Assembly: GCA_013339895.1 (NCBI GenBank)
Contig: JABACO010000008.1
Span: forward strand, 3,489,490-3,553,489
DNA length: 64,000 bases
Direction of reading: 5' to 3'
From: Ephydatia muelleri
Lineage: Eukaryota > Porifera > Demospongiae > Spongillida > Spongillidae
Position 1 is the first letter of the stretch. Every line of letters begins with the position of its first letter. The notes under the pieces are model-generated. The model was given only the letters and a program-made list of their open reading frames with translations. It searched no databases and had not been told where the DNA came from. Positions 1-10,875 of this stretch are shown one piece after another. Made by a program: the position numbers and the translations under genes.

Positions 1-960
1 GGTATTGATAGTGTTACATGCATGAGGGTCAATCCAGTAGGAGCTTAAAAATTGAGAATGGACAAAGGGTAGCATACTTACATTGTGGAGCAGGTGGGGG
101 GAGGCATGGTCCACACCTACCGTCAGACGTCTTTGGAGGATTGCTGGCTTGATGGTTAGGTCCCATCATACATGTGTGCTGTGATGGAACTCATGTTGCA
201 GTAAACAGTGTGACTGCTAAAGGTGCTCTATTAATTCCAATCAATCTTTTAACCTCGGAAAAGTAGTGGCAAAAAAAAAATCTGCCATCACACAACGAGT
301 CAGGCATTCAGAGGTCGAGAGGAAACGTCACTTGAGACTTCTCATTGTTGTTGCTCGAGCGCTTAGTTACTAAGGTCAGGACGCACCGTTTCTACTGTCG
401 AAGATGCACGGATCGAGAGAGAAAGCTGAGTGTAGCTCGCCCGTATAAATAACATCTACATGTAGATCAAAACCGTGGCCTGGCACGGAACGGTGACAAA
501 CTATTGACAATCGTCGGGTCTGTAACACAATATGTTCTTACGATACGTACTGTTACGGAGCTGTAACGAAATGACGCGACCCGAATTCGAAAAACGCGCG
601 CGTGTCAATTATGGCAGTGTTCACCCCCCATACTATAAAGCACGGCTCGTATCAGGCCTTTTACGCCCTCGGTACGACCCGTATACGGTATGGAAAGGAC
701 CCGTTAGTTACGATGAGCTACAATAATGGCAACGAACGTGCCTGTATCGGGTTGAAGTCACCATCATTACAGTATGTATGAATAACCCGTAACAACCGCT
801 ATTTCATATCGGTACAGGATAATTACGGTACCGTTACAAGAATCATTTTTGGTTGTTTAGGTGTGTTTTTCGCGTCGAGGGTTTAAAAACGAAATATTGG
901 TCATATCGTAACTTTTATGTAGGACTTCAAAGGTTCGTGTATTAAAAGTTCGGGGTTGAA
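1..960. other. No recognisable gene
   Basis: No open frame here resembles a known family. The only ORF of any size (532-726, 64 codons) has no splice context or motif and is probably chance. The stretch is AT/GC-mixed single-copy-looking DNA upstream of the first coiled-coil element. Confidence 0.5.
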
Positions 961-1039
961 TATCAGTGGTACAGACGAAGATGACTGCGGATTTTACTCA
1001 GTGAAACAGAGAGTGGTTAGCTCTAACGCTGCCCAACTC

Positions 1040-1640
1040 TGTATCCTTCTTCCCCCTTCCAAAAAAAAAACACCTGATCCCAGTGCTGCACGAAGTTTGA
1101 GCATACACTCACTTGCCACAATCGCTCCATAGGATCTTCAGGTGGGTCCCATGCCAACAGTTTGGTTGTTCTGCTATTCAAAAAATGCCATGTAAGGGTT
1201 TGCATTCCTTTTCTAACTATCTTGTGGCTATCCTAACTGCACTAGTAACCTTCCCATATGATTGACTGAGGTACGGCGATGACATGGTGTGTTCAAATAT
1301 CACGTCTAGGCAAACTCCTGGAACTCATTCCAAGGGGAAACCCATCGGAGTGTACTTTAATTGGAACCAAGTGCCTTGCAATCTGCTGTTTAGGCAGTCC
1401 TTCTCTTTCCAACTAAAGAGATCCATGTCCACTTTCTCCCTTGAAATACTGTGGGTTAACTGCGATACGTTGGATTGAGCAGGTGAATCAATTTCACAGA
1501 CTATACTCTGCTTGATATCTTCCACCATTTCAGGCCAATTCACAGCATATCTGGCTCTCCTCGGGTTGGGACGCAAACAAATACATCAAGCACTACAACC
1601 TCACCCATGCGCGCACATACACACACACACACACACACGC
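1040..1640 (-). pseudogene. Gypsy-type integrase remnant (copy 1)
   Basis: Minus-strand frames hold pieces of a retrotransposon integrase. One is a degenerate zinc-binding segment around 1500-1576 (reads W-P-E-M-V-E-D-I-K-Q), followed by a short DLFSWKEK core start. Near 1040-1200 is a piece typical of the integrase C-terminal core (LLAWDPPEDPMERLW, like the SPA..LM.RR..R segment). Most of the catalytic core is missing and the frame breaks repeatedly. The same debris, less decayed, is at 23.1-23.65 kb. It is non-functional. Confidence 0.65.
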
Positions 1641-1650
1641 ACACATACAC
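1613..1650. repeat. (CA)n microsatellite
   Basis: A short CA-rich run lies between the coiled-coil ORF and the integrase debris of copy 1. The same position holds a TG/CA run in copies 2 and 3, so it is an inherited part of the repeat. Confidence 0.9.
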
Positions 1651-1762
1651 AACTTGATGATGCAGTGCAGCATTCGTATGGCATCCAGTGATCTGTAAAC
1701 AAATGAACACATATTCCAGCTTAAGTATGGTTCTGAGTCCTAAAACTGTAACATGTAATCTA

Positions 1763-2587
1763 CTAGCAGTGCTCCTGCTTTTCTGGTGAGTCCTTGTCTG
1801 AGGCACTGTCACTATTAGCATCTTTGACGTCCACGTTGCTGAAACCCATCTTTTTCAAAACCTCTCCCAGTGGTTTGGCAGATGATTTAAAAATCTTACC
1901 CTCCAACACAACATACATTATACCATGGAGTTGATCATTGAAATGGAAGTTCAGCCGAAGAAGAGTGCACCACTGATTCTCTGTAAAGAAATCCTGCATT
2001 GGCACAGTCTCTGTTCCAGTTGATTTGCTTTTGGAAGATTCGAAGTACTTGCGAATATCAGACTCGTTATGGAAACCCACAGCAGTCATTACATCACCAA
2101 ATGTTACCTGTTGGTAAAGTTGCTGAAATGTATAGCGTTCGCGGAGGAAGTGAGCAACGGCAGTGAGAGTTTTTCGTTCAAATTTGACAGCTGCTTCATG
2201 TTCGTAATGTATGCGTGTATAATCAGTTTTCTTAAATGCTGCAGCATTTTGCTTGTCTAGTCGTTCTATTTGCTTGTCTAGCCATTCTATTGTCTCACTT
2301 AGACCTTGTTTTACCTGATTTAGATGGTCCAACTTCAATTGAAAGTAACTAAATCGAGCCTTATCTTCCTCGCTGGTGCCTAGTATAGGTTTTCCCCACG
2401 CAAAGTGCTTTGCGACATCCTTGTACTCGTTGCTGTTTAGGATTGCTTTGATTTTTTGATTGGTTTCTTCGATTTCTTGATAGGTTTGTTTGATTTTTTC
2501 ATTGGTTTCTTTGATTTCTTTATTGGCTTCGTCGATTTTTTCATTCGCTTTGGCAAATTCCTGCGCATATGTGTATGGAGTAGCCAT
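1763..2587 (-). CDS. Coiled-coil protein of a three-copy repeat family (copy 1)
   Basis: This is an unspliced 274-codon ORF. I do not recognise the family. Residues about 10-50 are a run of heptads of the pattern ETNxKIK, predicting a parallel coiled coil. Next is a conserved segment with HFAWGKP and GTSEEDKA, then a second helical part with LDKQ repeats (about 100-115). A globular-looking C-terminal half follows (AVAHFLRERY, TFGDVMTAVGF, FFTENQWCTLLRL, QLHGIM). The tail is acidic and Ser-rich (SDSASDKDSPEKQE). The start is at MATPY, as in copies 2 and 3, preceded by a conserved leader. Copy 2 is closely similar and intact, and copy 3 is frameshifted. The ORF sits beside retro-integrase debris in every copy, so it may be a domesticated or passenger gene. 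It could be a recently multiplied host gene instead. Confidence 0.6.
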   Translation of the reverse strand: MATPYTYAQEFAKANEKIDEANKEIKETNEKIKQTYQEIEETNQKIKAILNSNEYKDVAKHFAWGKPILGTSEEDKARFSYFQLKLDHLNQVKQGLSETIEWLDKQIERLDKQNAAAFKKTDYTRIHYEHEAAVKFERKTLTAVAHFLRERYTFQQLYQQVTFGDVMTAVGFHNESDIRKYFESSKSKSTGTETVPMQDFFTENQWCTLLRLNFHFNDQLHGIMYVVLEGKIFKSSAKPLGEVLKKMGFSNVDVKDANSDSASDKDSPEKQEHC

Positions 2588-3156
2588 TTTGATAAATAAA
2601 ATAATACGTCACGTGCTATGAGATATAAACGTTTCACGGACGGCGGCTGGACATTAGACAATACCGTAACCAGAACAAAAAGTACACAGCGAGAAGTTAT
2701 CAGTATTAGATCAGCCTTGTTAAATTAGGACCAATATTGACGATAAAAATTGAATCAGTATTGAAATAGACCTTTTCATGGTCCAATACTGATGGTGGTA
2801 GTTGTACCAATGTGTTGACCACAACGTTGTGGCTTAGCAATATTGGACGCAGTATTGTTACGAGTATTGTTGCGCACCAGGTACCATGAGCTAATGAGTT
2901 GCAACGCGTTATTTTATCCAGCAGAGGCATGGCCATTGCTCTAACTAGTCACCTGAGCAGCACATGTATGCAATTCGATCGCAATTCGATCGCCATTATC
3001 ATTCGTGCACTTCTTTGCTATCGCGACCGGCAATGGAACCACAAACGTCTTCTCGGATGGGATGAACGTGATTTCACTATGGCCCACATAGAACCACTCT
3101 GATTCTCCATGCATATAAAGTATGAGCACAAGGTATAGAGTACCTAGACTGTACAA

Positions 3157-3314
3157 CAGTGGCGGCGGAAGGTTTTCAGGCCATTTTTAATAATAAACAA
3201 TAAAACTTTTGCCCCACCCACAATTCATTCAATTAAGCTATGAATTGTAATGAATATTTGCCCAAGATTGGTCAGGCCGTGGCCTGGTCGGCCTGACCGG
3301 TTCCGCCGCCACTG
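3157..3314. repeat. Short MITE with CAGTGGCGG ends
   Basis: The terminal inverted repeats are CAGTGGCGGCGGAA (left) and its complement (right, ending CCGCCACTG). The 5-bp direct repeat TACAA lies immediately outside both ends (3152-3156 and 3315-3319). The element is 158 bp and has no coding capacity. The CAGTG-type end is hAT-like, but hAT usually makes 8-bp duplications, so the superfamily is open. Confidence 0.75.
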
Positions 3315-3837
3315 TACAAGAATATATGTCCGTGAATTCATGAACCTTTACTCAGTGATACAGACTGCCCCATGTTTGAACTTTCCGCTCGGAATATCAA
3401 GGCAGTTGAAGGTGTTCAAAGCCGTGTCCTTCGTCCACAATTGCTTTAGTGAAGGATGCCACTTTGAGGAACTGGTAACTACAGTGCCAATAGAAAGAGA
3501 GAGAGTGGGAGTTCAAAAAAGTATTTGTTACAATAATCTGTATTGTTTTAATGTCAATGATTGTTTGAATGCCGGGCATGCACGGCCATTCCTCTGTCAG
3601 CAGCAAGTGTGTAAAGTGATCGCCCTGCCATCGTTACGCATGAAAGTTGTCGGAAGCTTCTACAGTAACTATACACGGTGAAAGTTGTTGGAAGCTTCTA
3701 GACATGAAGCCGTTTCACGAATTTGTTGTTAGCGACTGTTCTCTGTGTGAATCGGTAAGCGAGGGATTTTGTCGGTCTTATTTCGTTTTAGTAGTATTTC
3801 GTTTGCCAAGTTCTTTGAATTCGCACATCTTGTCTCT

Positions 3838-4285
3838 CACAGGTAAAAGTAATAAAACGTCCAGCCTGGATTTTTAGGCTGGTTTTTAACAAAAAAAAAC
3901 CCATCCTGGAATCGAGCAAATAGAGTAAAAACCATCCTGGGATTGAGTGTCCAGGGTGAGAATAGTGGAAAAACCATCCTGGGATTGAGCGTCCAGGGTG
4001 GGAAGAGTGGAAAAACCATCCTGGGATTGAGCGTCCACGACCAGGGTGGGAATGGATATGGTTCTGTCGAACAAAAACCATGTTGAGGTAATAATTATAT
4101 TCATACTTCAACATGGGTTTTGTTCGACGAATCCAGGGTAGAACAACATGGATTGTACACTATTCCCACCCTGGACGTTCAATTCCAGGATGGATTTTAC
4201 GCTATTAGGATGAGTTTTTGTTAAAAACCGCCCTAAAAAAATAAAAAAATCCAGCTAGGCTGGACGTTTATAACTTTTTCCTGTG
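3838..4285. repeat. Foldback MITE, family F, copy 1
   Basis: The ends are inverted: CACAGG...AAACGTCCAGCC on the left and GGCTGGACGTTT...CCTGTG on the right. A second internal inverted pair (CCCACCCTGGACG) makes most of the element self-complementary. The motif CCATCCTGGGATTGAG is repeated several times in tandem in the left half. TCT flanks both ends and may be a 3-bp target duplication. Related copies lie at 15,230-15,622 and 41,218-41,476. There is no coding capacity, so the Pro/Phe-rich minus-strand ORFs here are chance. Confidence 0.8.
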
Positions 4286-4584
4286 TCTTATTAGAGCGCA
4301 TCTGGGTGTGAATTGAGGGTAGTGGCCGTGGAGGAGAATTGGGAGATAGCCAGATTACATGAGGACGAGGTGTTGTCTTTGAGTTAGATGCGTTGGACCA
4401 GAGGTATATCACATGTGAGTTGACTTGATAACAGCATCTATTTTGTGGAATTCACTCTTTTGGATATCAACAAACCAATGTACTTGGTGGTGTCGTTTGT
4501 GGAGTCTTGGATGTGAGTTGAATTAATAATGGTGTTCATTTGCAAATATCCAGGGTGTGATTTGTCATACAGCTTTCCAAATAT

Positions 4585-4760
4585 GTTATAAAAATGCATC
4601 GCGTTTGAATCGCTATAACATCCCAACGGATAACGCTATCGACTTCCTATTTTCAACACTTCATAGTGAAATGGTGTAGTATGAAGTGTTGAAAATAGGA
4701 AGTCGATAGCGTTATCCGTTGGGATGTTATAGCGATTCAAACGCGATGCATTTTTATAAC
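4585..4760. repeat. 81-bp near-perfect inverted repeat
   Basis: The arms at 4585-4665 and 4680-4760 are complementary almost without mismatch. They are separated by a 14-bp loop (GTGAAATGGTGTAG). A diverged single arm of the same sequence is at about 40,860-40,955. This looks like a young foldback MITE. The high arm identity suggests recent origin or gene conversion. Confidence 0.85.
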
Positions 4761-4771
4761 CTGCAAGGTAT

Positions 4772-4882
4772 GTCAGAAATTTGACTGGAAAATTGATATA
4801 TTTAGCACACTAACGTGATAACAGTACATGCCTGAGTAATGGGCTAAATATAGGCCTATTTCAATTTTCCAGTCAAATTTCT
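4772..4882. repeat. Short inverted repeat
   Basis: The arms AGAAATTTGACTGGAAAATTGA and its complement flank about 65 bp. It sits directly beside the 81-bp inverted repeat and may be part of the same mobile unit. Confidence 0.6.
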
Positions 4883-5599
4883 GTCACTCTTGTTTCCGTG
4901 CTTTTTACACCACCATTGGTCATGCAATCCTATATACGTCCTCCTCCTCTTCCTAACACTGTGGTGCAGGAGCAAGTTGCAGATACCAAGCTTGTGTTCT
5001 TACATGACTGGACACTGTTGCTGTATTGCCTTAATCATAGATTGACCGTGCGTTTGTGACATAAGTCATATATTCATGTGGCCTTCAAAAACCGTCTTGT
5101 GGTGGTTCATGTATACTGTACTGATAGATACAGCTACAATACAATTAGCAGGAATTTTTTCTTTCATGACGCTTGCAACCTTTTCCTTCCATGACGCTTG
5201 CAACCTTTTCCTTTCGTGACGTCGACGCTTGCGACCTTTTCCTTTCATGACGCTGGCTAGGTGTTGCACTGCACTTTCAACCGCACAAGACAGTTTCTGT
5301 TTAATTTTTACGTCCCATACAAGCTCAAATGCGTATGCTGTCGTTAGTTTTGCGCATCTCCTACTATTAGTTGGCAAATGCTATTTTGTTCTACAATAGC
5401 AAAGTGGTTAGCAATATCACGACTAGGAGCTTGCTTATATTCCCATAGATGTTTTGTAGACACATAGAAGAGTTAAAAGACTCACACCTGTATTTGAGAT
5501 ACTTGAACTGTAAATCCGTGCATAACCAAAATCAATTTCCTGCACAATGTGTTTATACCACACGTACCACAAACACAACACAAAAACAGTGTACATACA

Positions 5600-6186
5600 C
5601 ACACAACACAAACATACACACATGGACACACAACCTTTGACAGTGCCAATAGTACTTTTTGCTGTCCCTCTGTGAGGTAGGGGCTTATAATACAGAGAGC
5701 CATCTGAGACCAGGCCTTGTAGTCTCTCCCCACAAATGACTTGTGATGATAGCACACATTGCCATGAACTTTCACATAAAATCCTGAAAAGTTGAAGCTT
5801 TCATCCGAGCTAGTATTTCTTCCTTCTGTGCCTTGGAGAATGTAGCCATTATTTTTATCAGGAAATACCTTACAGGACCAAGCAGAAGAGTATGCAGCAA
5901 CTCCAGTGGAAAACATCTGTAGTGTAATTTAGTAATTTCTCAATTGTCGTAATATTACAGCTTACCTGTATGCATCACCAGGTATAGGTAAGAGTGGATT
6001 GCTGTCCTCCCTAACACCGTACAACGTGCGATGTTCATACTTTAACTGTTGTGTGCATTGAGAAGAGATTACCACAATCCGCTGTAGTGAGTCCTGCAAC
6101 GTCCTTATAGTACTTATGACATCCGGAGATTCATCTCGGTCAGCATTAAACAGATGTAGATACAGCACATCCTTGTAATTACACAC
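5600..6186 (-). CDS. Hypothetical two-exon fragment, possibly TE-derived
   Basis: I do not recognise this gene. A minus-strand exon from 6186 to about 5966 starts MCNYKDVLYLHLFN and ends at a good donor (GTAAGC). A second open stretch follows a CTACAG acceptor at 5917 and contains GRDYKAWSQMALCIISPYL and KVLLALSKV. That segment reminds me of TE-associated proteins common in sponge and cnidarian genomes. The phases of the two exons do not join into the best frame, so the gene is either mis-modelled or broken. The Cys/Val-rich end of the ORF below 5640 is translated CA-repeat and not protein. Confidence 0.3.
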
Positions 6187-6469
6187 AATACATATGCATG
6201 CACACTAAATGCATACCATGCAGATTCTACAATACTTGATAGCTGATCTCCCTAATGGTTGAGAAACTGGGACGCCATAGGATTGTCGGCAATAATCGGA
6301 GCAATCACTAAAACGTGCTCGTTGTGTAAAGCGTCGTAAACTTCAGTATCAATTCATTTTTGTCACGCTAATTTTAAAAATAGGGCCTGGGGACGAGCCA
6401 CTAGCGGGCAAACGGCTGTTGATGGATTCTTACGCAAACATCAAAATCATCTACACCAGACTACACGCG

Positions 6470-7330
6470 ATACATTTTTCAACGAATCACGGTTATACTG
6501 CAGATTACATAACCCCTCGCGCTTTACTTCTTACGGGACAAAATTTAATTCACACATGCTTTGAACTAATTAACGCAAATACCGTCCAACATCTCTCGTA
6601 AAACGACATACGGTTGCCTGCCTATTTTGGCGGGTAATGATGGGTAGTATTAAAAGGCAGACAAAAAGGGACTGTCAATGAATCACTTAGGATGGCTCAA
6701 GCGCAATTGCCATAATGGACTGTTGGTTCCTTCGATGACTTATAGAGAACTTAGCTTGGCACTGTTTGATGGGGAGGCTGCAGTGCATTGGTGCCAGCGG
6801 CACAAGCTGCTGTCGGATAGCAAGATGTACCCTAAGTGTGGAACAGACATGCATTTTGTTAAGAGAAAGGGCACTAACCCTGAGAATATGGGTTGGAGAT
6901 GCCCCATAAAGGCCGGGATGTAGAAAAGAGCTGCCCTGCTATCGGGGACGTTTTTTGAGGGCAGCCACCTACTTATTTCACAAATCCTCAGCATGATTTA
7001 CCTTTTGTCCACAAAGACTCCTGTTGCCAAAGTGATGGCAGAAGTGGATGTAAGTTGTAGCCTTTGTACATGACATCTGATGCCATGTTTAGGTACATGT
7101 ATGTAGCAACACTTCCACCCTAAAGCATTCATATTTAGGTTTATTGTGGTTATTTGTTTCTGCACCACTAAGTTCCAGACCGCATGTCGTTTTACGAAAT
7201 TTTGAGAGAGGCTGCATTTCTTTGCGTGGATTACGCGTTAATTAAATATAGTTCAAAACATGTGTGAATTAAATTTTGTCCCGTAAGAAGTGCGAGGGGG
7301 TATCTAATCTGCAGTATAACCATCGAGGTT
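6470..7330 (+). mobile_element. Merlin-type DNA transposon remnant
   Basis: Two inverted arms (about 6480-6612 and 7185-7325) flank a degenerate transposase start. They match over features such as TACTGCAGATTA, the CTCGCGC/GCGAGGG segment, the TTTTGTCCCG run and CGTAAAACGACAT. The arms are diverged with small indels, so the element is old. Its true outer ends and target duplication were not resolved. Confidence 0.6.
6678..7048 (+). pseudogene. Merlin / ISXO2-like transposase N-terminus, broken
   Basis: The frame shows TYRELSLALFDGEAAVHW, then a zinc-binding-like segment (YPKCGTDMHF, GWRCPIKAGM). After an in-frame TAG (6921-6923) comes GTFFEGSHLLISQILSMIY. This order (a C..C segment, then RC, then GTFFE.S.L...QI..MIY) is the N-terminal part of IS1595/ISXO2-like Merlin transposases. 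The catalytic DDE part is not present. One expected Cys is replaced by Tyr, and the TAG interrupts the frame, so it is non-functional. Confidence 0.65.
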
Positions 7331-8892
7331 GATATGAATTCGTCACTGATTCATGGGCGATATCAGAATCCGTGCCAAAAATCAAGGGCCACCTGTTTTT
7401 CGACGGTCACCCACTTTTTCGCGGCCACATGGTTTTCGAGTGCTAGATATTTCACACGTCAATGCGTTATCCATGCCAAAAATACACGGGCCACATACTT
7501 TTCAAAGGTCACCTACTTTTCGCAGGCCATGGAAGCCTCCACGCAAAGAATTGCAGCCGTCCAACATCTCTTTCTCCGCTTAATTGGATGTTTGATCTAT
7601 AATTGGAAAAATGTGAGTTACAACGGGGAGCGCATCCGGGTCTGGCGGTACCACTCCAGCATGTTCAGAAACATTCCGCAACAGTTGCAATACTATAAGC
7701 AAGTCAAAGTATTAATATGCCTTCTCTACTTATAAATCGACGCAGCCGTGTAGCTTAGCCAGCTGTGTTTTTCACACCCAACACAGATGAGGGCGCTTCA
7801 ATGGCTTCATTCCGTGGCATGTACCATGCGAGTATTTTTGAAAAGAAAAAACTTAACAGGATGAAATTTCTCTGATATCACTGCATGACTTTTAATTCGT
7901 TAGGGGCAGACACAGATGAATGTGCTTGAAAATATCAAGCGAATGGGGTCCTTTAATTTCTCTTGCATAGTATACACTGTATCCATAATCAATACAATTA
8001 TCATAGTTATACCGAACAGTTCTGATTCTCTTCATGTCATGTACTGTACACTGCAGATTACCTAGCACAAGATAATACATACACTACATGGCTAAATAAA
8101 ATAAAAAACAACTATAGTAGTATAGTACACTTAAAAAAATGAATAAATAAAATAAATAAAAATGATACACATACAACAATAATGATTTAGGGCTGAAGTT
8201 CAGGATGAGGCACTGGGCAATCCTGCTCCATCATCAATTCCTATTGCACTCCTCCATTTGACCCTCAAGTTACCCTGCTATTGCTGCATCAGTGCATGTG
8301 GTGATTTTTGCAAATCGGTACACTTGTGAGATCTACGACCTTTTTATTAGTGGCTGAATCTTTGATGATGTTCGCCATGCATTGCTTCACAGAGTGCACC
8401 TCCGCTCCGTAGACCATGCTTGGCAACAGGACCAACTTAGCTTAAGTATAGTGCAGTGGTGGCCTTGCATGGGCTTCGTTGCCTCCTCTTCAGCAGCTTC
8501 CCTCACAGCATCTGGAAGTAATCCCAACACTTTGTACGCTCTATACAACATTACAACTCCCTTGTTTCACTTGCTGAGCAGTTTAGTCAGAGATAATATA
8601 TAGAGGGATTGGAAGCGGAGGCATTTAACACTAATTAACGCGGGATATCCGAGGAAAGGAAACGAAGCCATACACATGTACATGTACGGAGTAACTTTTT
8701 TGTAACTGCCACTTCAACTAAACACACTCAGAGCAACAAAAAAAAAGGGTGCTTGAGGGGAGGGGGAAGGGGGATCAGTTCAGTTTTTCCTAAGGGCTTT
8801 AGATTTCTGTGTTGTCTTCTTTTGGGTGATTTTGTATTCTTCCACCCATGCACCAGCCAATGAAAACCCCTGCACTGTTATCCACAGGTCTA

Positions 8893-9474
8893 CTACCATC
8901 TCAAGATGGTAGTAGCAACATCATCAGACCGATTTGCTGTCAATATAGACCAGTAGAAAAGGACATTCTCATCTTCCTTCAACTGAGATCGTGCATCTCC
9001 AAGTTCTTGACCTGCTTTAACACATCTTCGAATAGACTGCTCCATAGAAAGAAAGAGCTCAAAGGTCATGTTGTTTATGTGGATGAGACTGCCACGATCT
9101 ACTGCACGGATCCAATCAGCTGATGAGCCAGGATCATCATCATCACACATAGAAAGGTCATCAAGACAGAGGAGAAGATCTTTCTTATTTGAATGGTGAG
9201 ATTTGGCTACTTTCTTCTTCAGCGCCTGTGGTACATACCCAGCAGTATATCGAATTGCGTTATATTCAAGATGTGTTAAATCATCTGAACCATGACTGCT
9301 TTCTGCTGTAGTGTTTGAACAATACTTTGTTTTGACCAATTCCTTAAACATGGAATGACCAACAAATTGTATGAAAATTGATGAGATTGTAAGACAGCCA
9401 GCTTGGAGCAAAAATCTTTTCCACACACACAGGAATGCTTCTGATGTGCGCAATGAATGGTAGTATCCAAGAAG
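8893..9474 (-). pseudogene. C-terminal exon of a P/THAP-like transposon protein
   Basis: The exon follows an AG acceptor near 9475 and reads in one frame: LGYYHSLRTSEAFLCVW, FIQFVGHSMFKELVK, HLEYNAIRYTAGYVPQALKKK, ADWIRAVDRGSLIHINN, MTFELFLSMEQSIR. This order (LRTSE.F, Q.V.H..FK.L, E.NA.RY.AGYVP, W...V.RG.L) is the C-terminal part of a large TE protein family in sponges and cnidarians. In that family the N-terminal half carries the P-element/THAP9-like region seen at 59.8-62.2 kb. The upstream exons needed for a whole transposase were not found. It is a remnant or non-autonomous copy. The family match is from memory. Confidence 0.55.
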
Positions 9475-10180
9475 CTGACACTTTTGCCTATTTTAAAAAC
9501 ACATGTAAAGTGCAAGCATGTTCAGGAGCACCAGTATGTGTGCAACATACCACTGCTGATGTGTAAAGATGATGACCCTATCTTCCATAGTTCCACCAAG
9601 CCAGAATCTGGGCTACCTCTACAAAACCTTGCCGCACCCAAAAACTCCATAAGTTTAAAGGCATCATCTACTACTTTGACAGGGTATGGCAAGTTGAACA
9701 AAACAAGAGAATTACTGGGGTTCAATGTCTTTGATGAAATTGTAGTAGTCCATTCCAGTGACGCATTGAAAGCTATTGACAAAGTGACACTTGGACGACA
9801 GACTTCTTGCAGCCCTACTTTGCACAAACACAACGGTGTCATGGAGGCTATAACCCACTGTGGTGGCAGTTTAAGAATGCTCAGTCGGTGTGAGAGCAAA
9901 TTCATAGATGTCACTAGGCCATTGATATGGGCAATGACACAGTAAGCTGAGAGACAGGCTGATCAAAATGACCAGAATGCTGCAGAGCATTTGACAAGGA
10001 AGGTGAACAATAAACACCTGGATGCAGCTGCACAGAAACAGCAGCACGTGAAATGGAGACAGTGAGGACTTTAGGTTTCTGTCTTTCCAGACTCTTCTTT
10101 CTTCGGCCTAACCTTAGTTTTCTCCTGCTCATGTCTGCTAAAAGCATCAGGACAATAAGTAAATCACTTTAGTCAGTAAT
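9475..10180. other. Open frames of unclear coding strand inside the element
   Basis: Both strands are open here (plus 9457-9945, minus 9522-9914). Neither shows a recognisable domain. The composition is consistent with decayed coding sequence of the enclosing TE. I cannot decide the strand from sequence alone. Confidence 0.35.
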
Positions 10181-10751
10181 GGACATGTACCCCCCCCGCC
10201 CACCCTGGCCCAGTGCACGTAGAATATTAATTTGTGATATAGATAGCGGCAAAATTTGTAGCAAGAAAGCGCACCCCAAAATTACAAGAACCTCACTAAG
10301 ACACACTTTAGGCCTTGTACTATTAGGAAAAAAATACTGCGATTTCTTTGCTCTTTAACTTACAAAGATACTGTCCCGTAATCGTAAAGGGTCAAAACCC
10401 ATGGAAGTCCACTTAGGACTGTTCCTTAGGATTAAAAAACATCTTAAAACACAATACGAACGCAGTTAATTATTTCTAGCACGAATGCAAGACCCTAACG
10501 TCACTATGCAAAGAGCTAACCCCAACGAAAGAAAAAAATCATACTTTTTCTACTTTGACACCGTAAAACCGTCGCGGCAAAGCTGAATTACCGCATAAAC
10601 TATATTTATAGTTTCAACTAGATTCACTGGGCCATCGATTTGTAGCATCAGCTGAATATTACGGCATACCTGTAAGGAGATTCAAGCGAAAGTTCGACAG
10701 TGACTTCCCAAAAATCCACCCCTTTTCACAAGTTCGGAGGTGCGATTATCA

Positions 10752-10875
10752 TAGTCTCGTACCCAGACCCAACTGTACGTAACGATGATCATCGCTTACA
10801 GTATGACATCACATATGATGTCATACTGTAAGCGAGGATCATCGTTACGTACAGTTGGGTCTGGGTACGAGACTA
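10752..10875. repeat. Palindromic MITE with 9-bp target-site duplication
   Basis: This 124-bp near-perfect palindrome starts TAGTCTCGTACCCAGACCC and ends with its complement. CGATTATCA lies immediately outside both ends (10,743-10,751 and 10,876-10,884). A 9-bp duplication is typical of the Mutator (MULE) superfamily. The first 19 or so bases of the end also occur at about 42,957-42,975, next to the breakpoint of the large tandem duplication. Confidence 0.85.

Larger units (their letters stand above)
960..2700 (-). mobile_element. Copy 1 of coiled-coil ORF / integrase-remnant repeat
   Basis: Read on the minus strand, this block has the same order as 21.4-24.85 kb and 41.5-42.95 kb. First comes a short conserved 5' leader containing CACGTGACGTATTATTT, then a coiled-coil ORF, a CA/TG microsatellite, Gypsy integrase debris, and a tail (about 960-1050) that matches the arms of the inverted repeat at 24,635-24,841. 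No clear target-site duplication was found. The outer limits are estimates from where similarity to the other copies stops. Confidence 0.6.

Noticed and set aside
3788..4114. Minus-strand ORF with repeated SIPGWFF motifs
   Set aside because: It is the translated tandem motif of the foldback MITE, with no coding support.
9276..9515. C2H2 zinc finger (C-V-C-G-K-D-F...H) on the minus strand
   Set aside because: It is in the wrong frame. The overlapping frame continues YYHSLRTSEAF...QFVGHSMFKELVK, which fits the TE protein family without a break.
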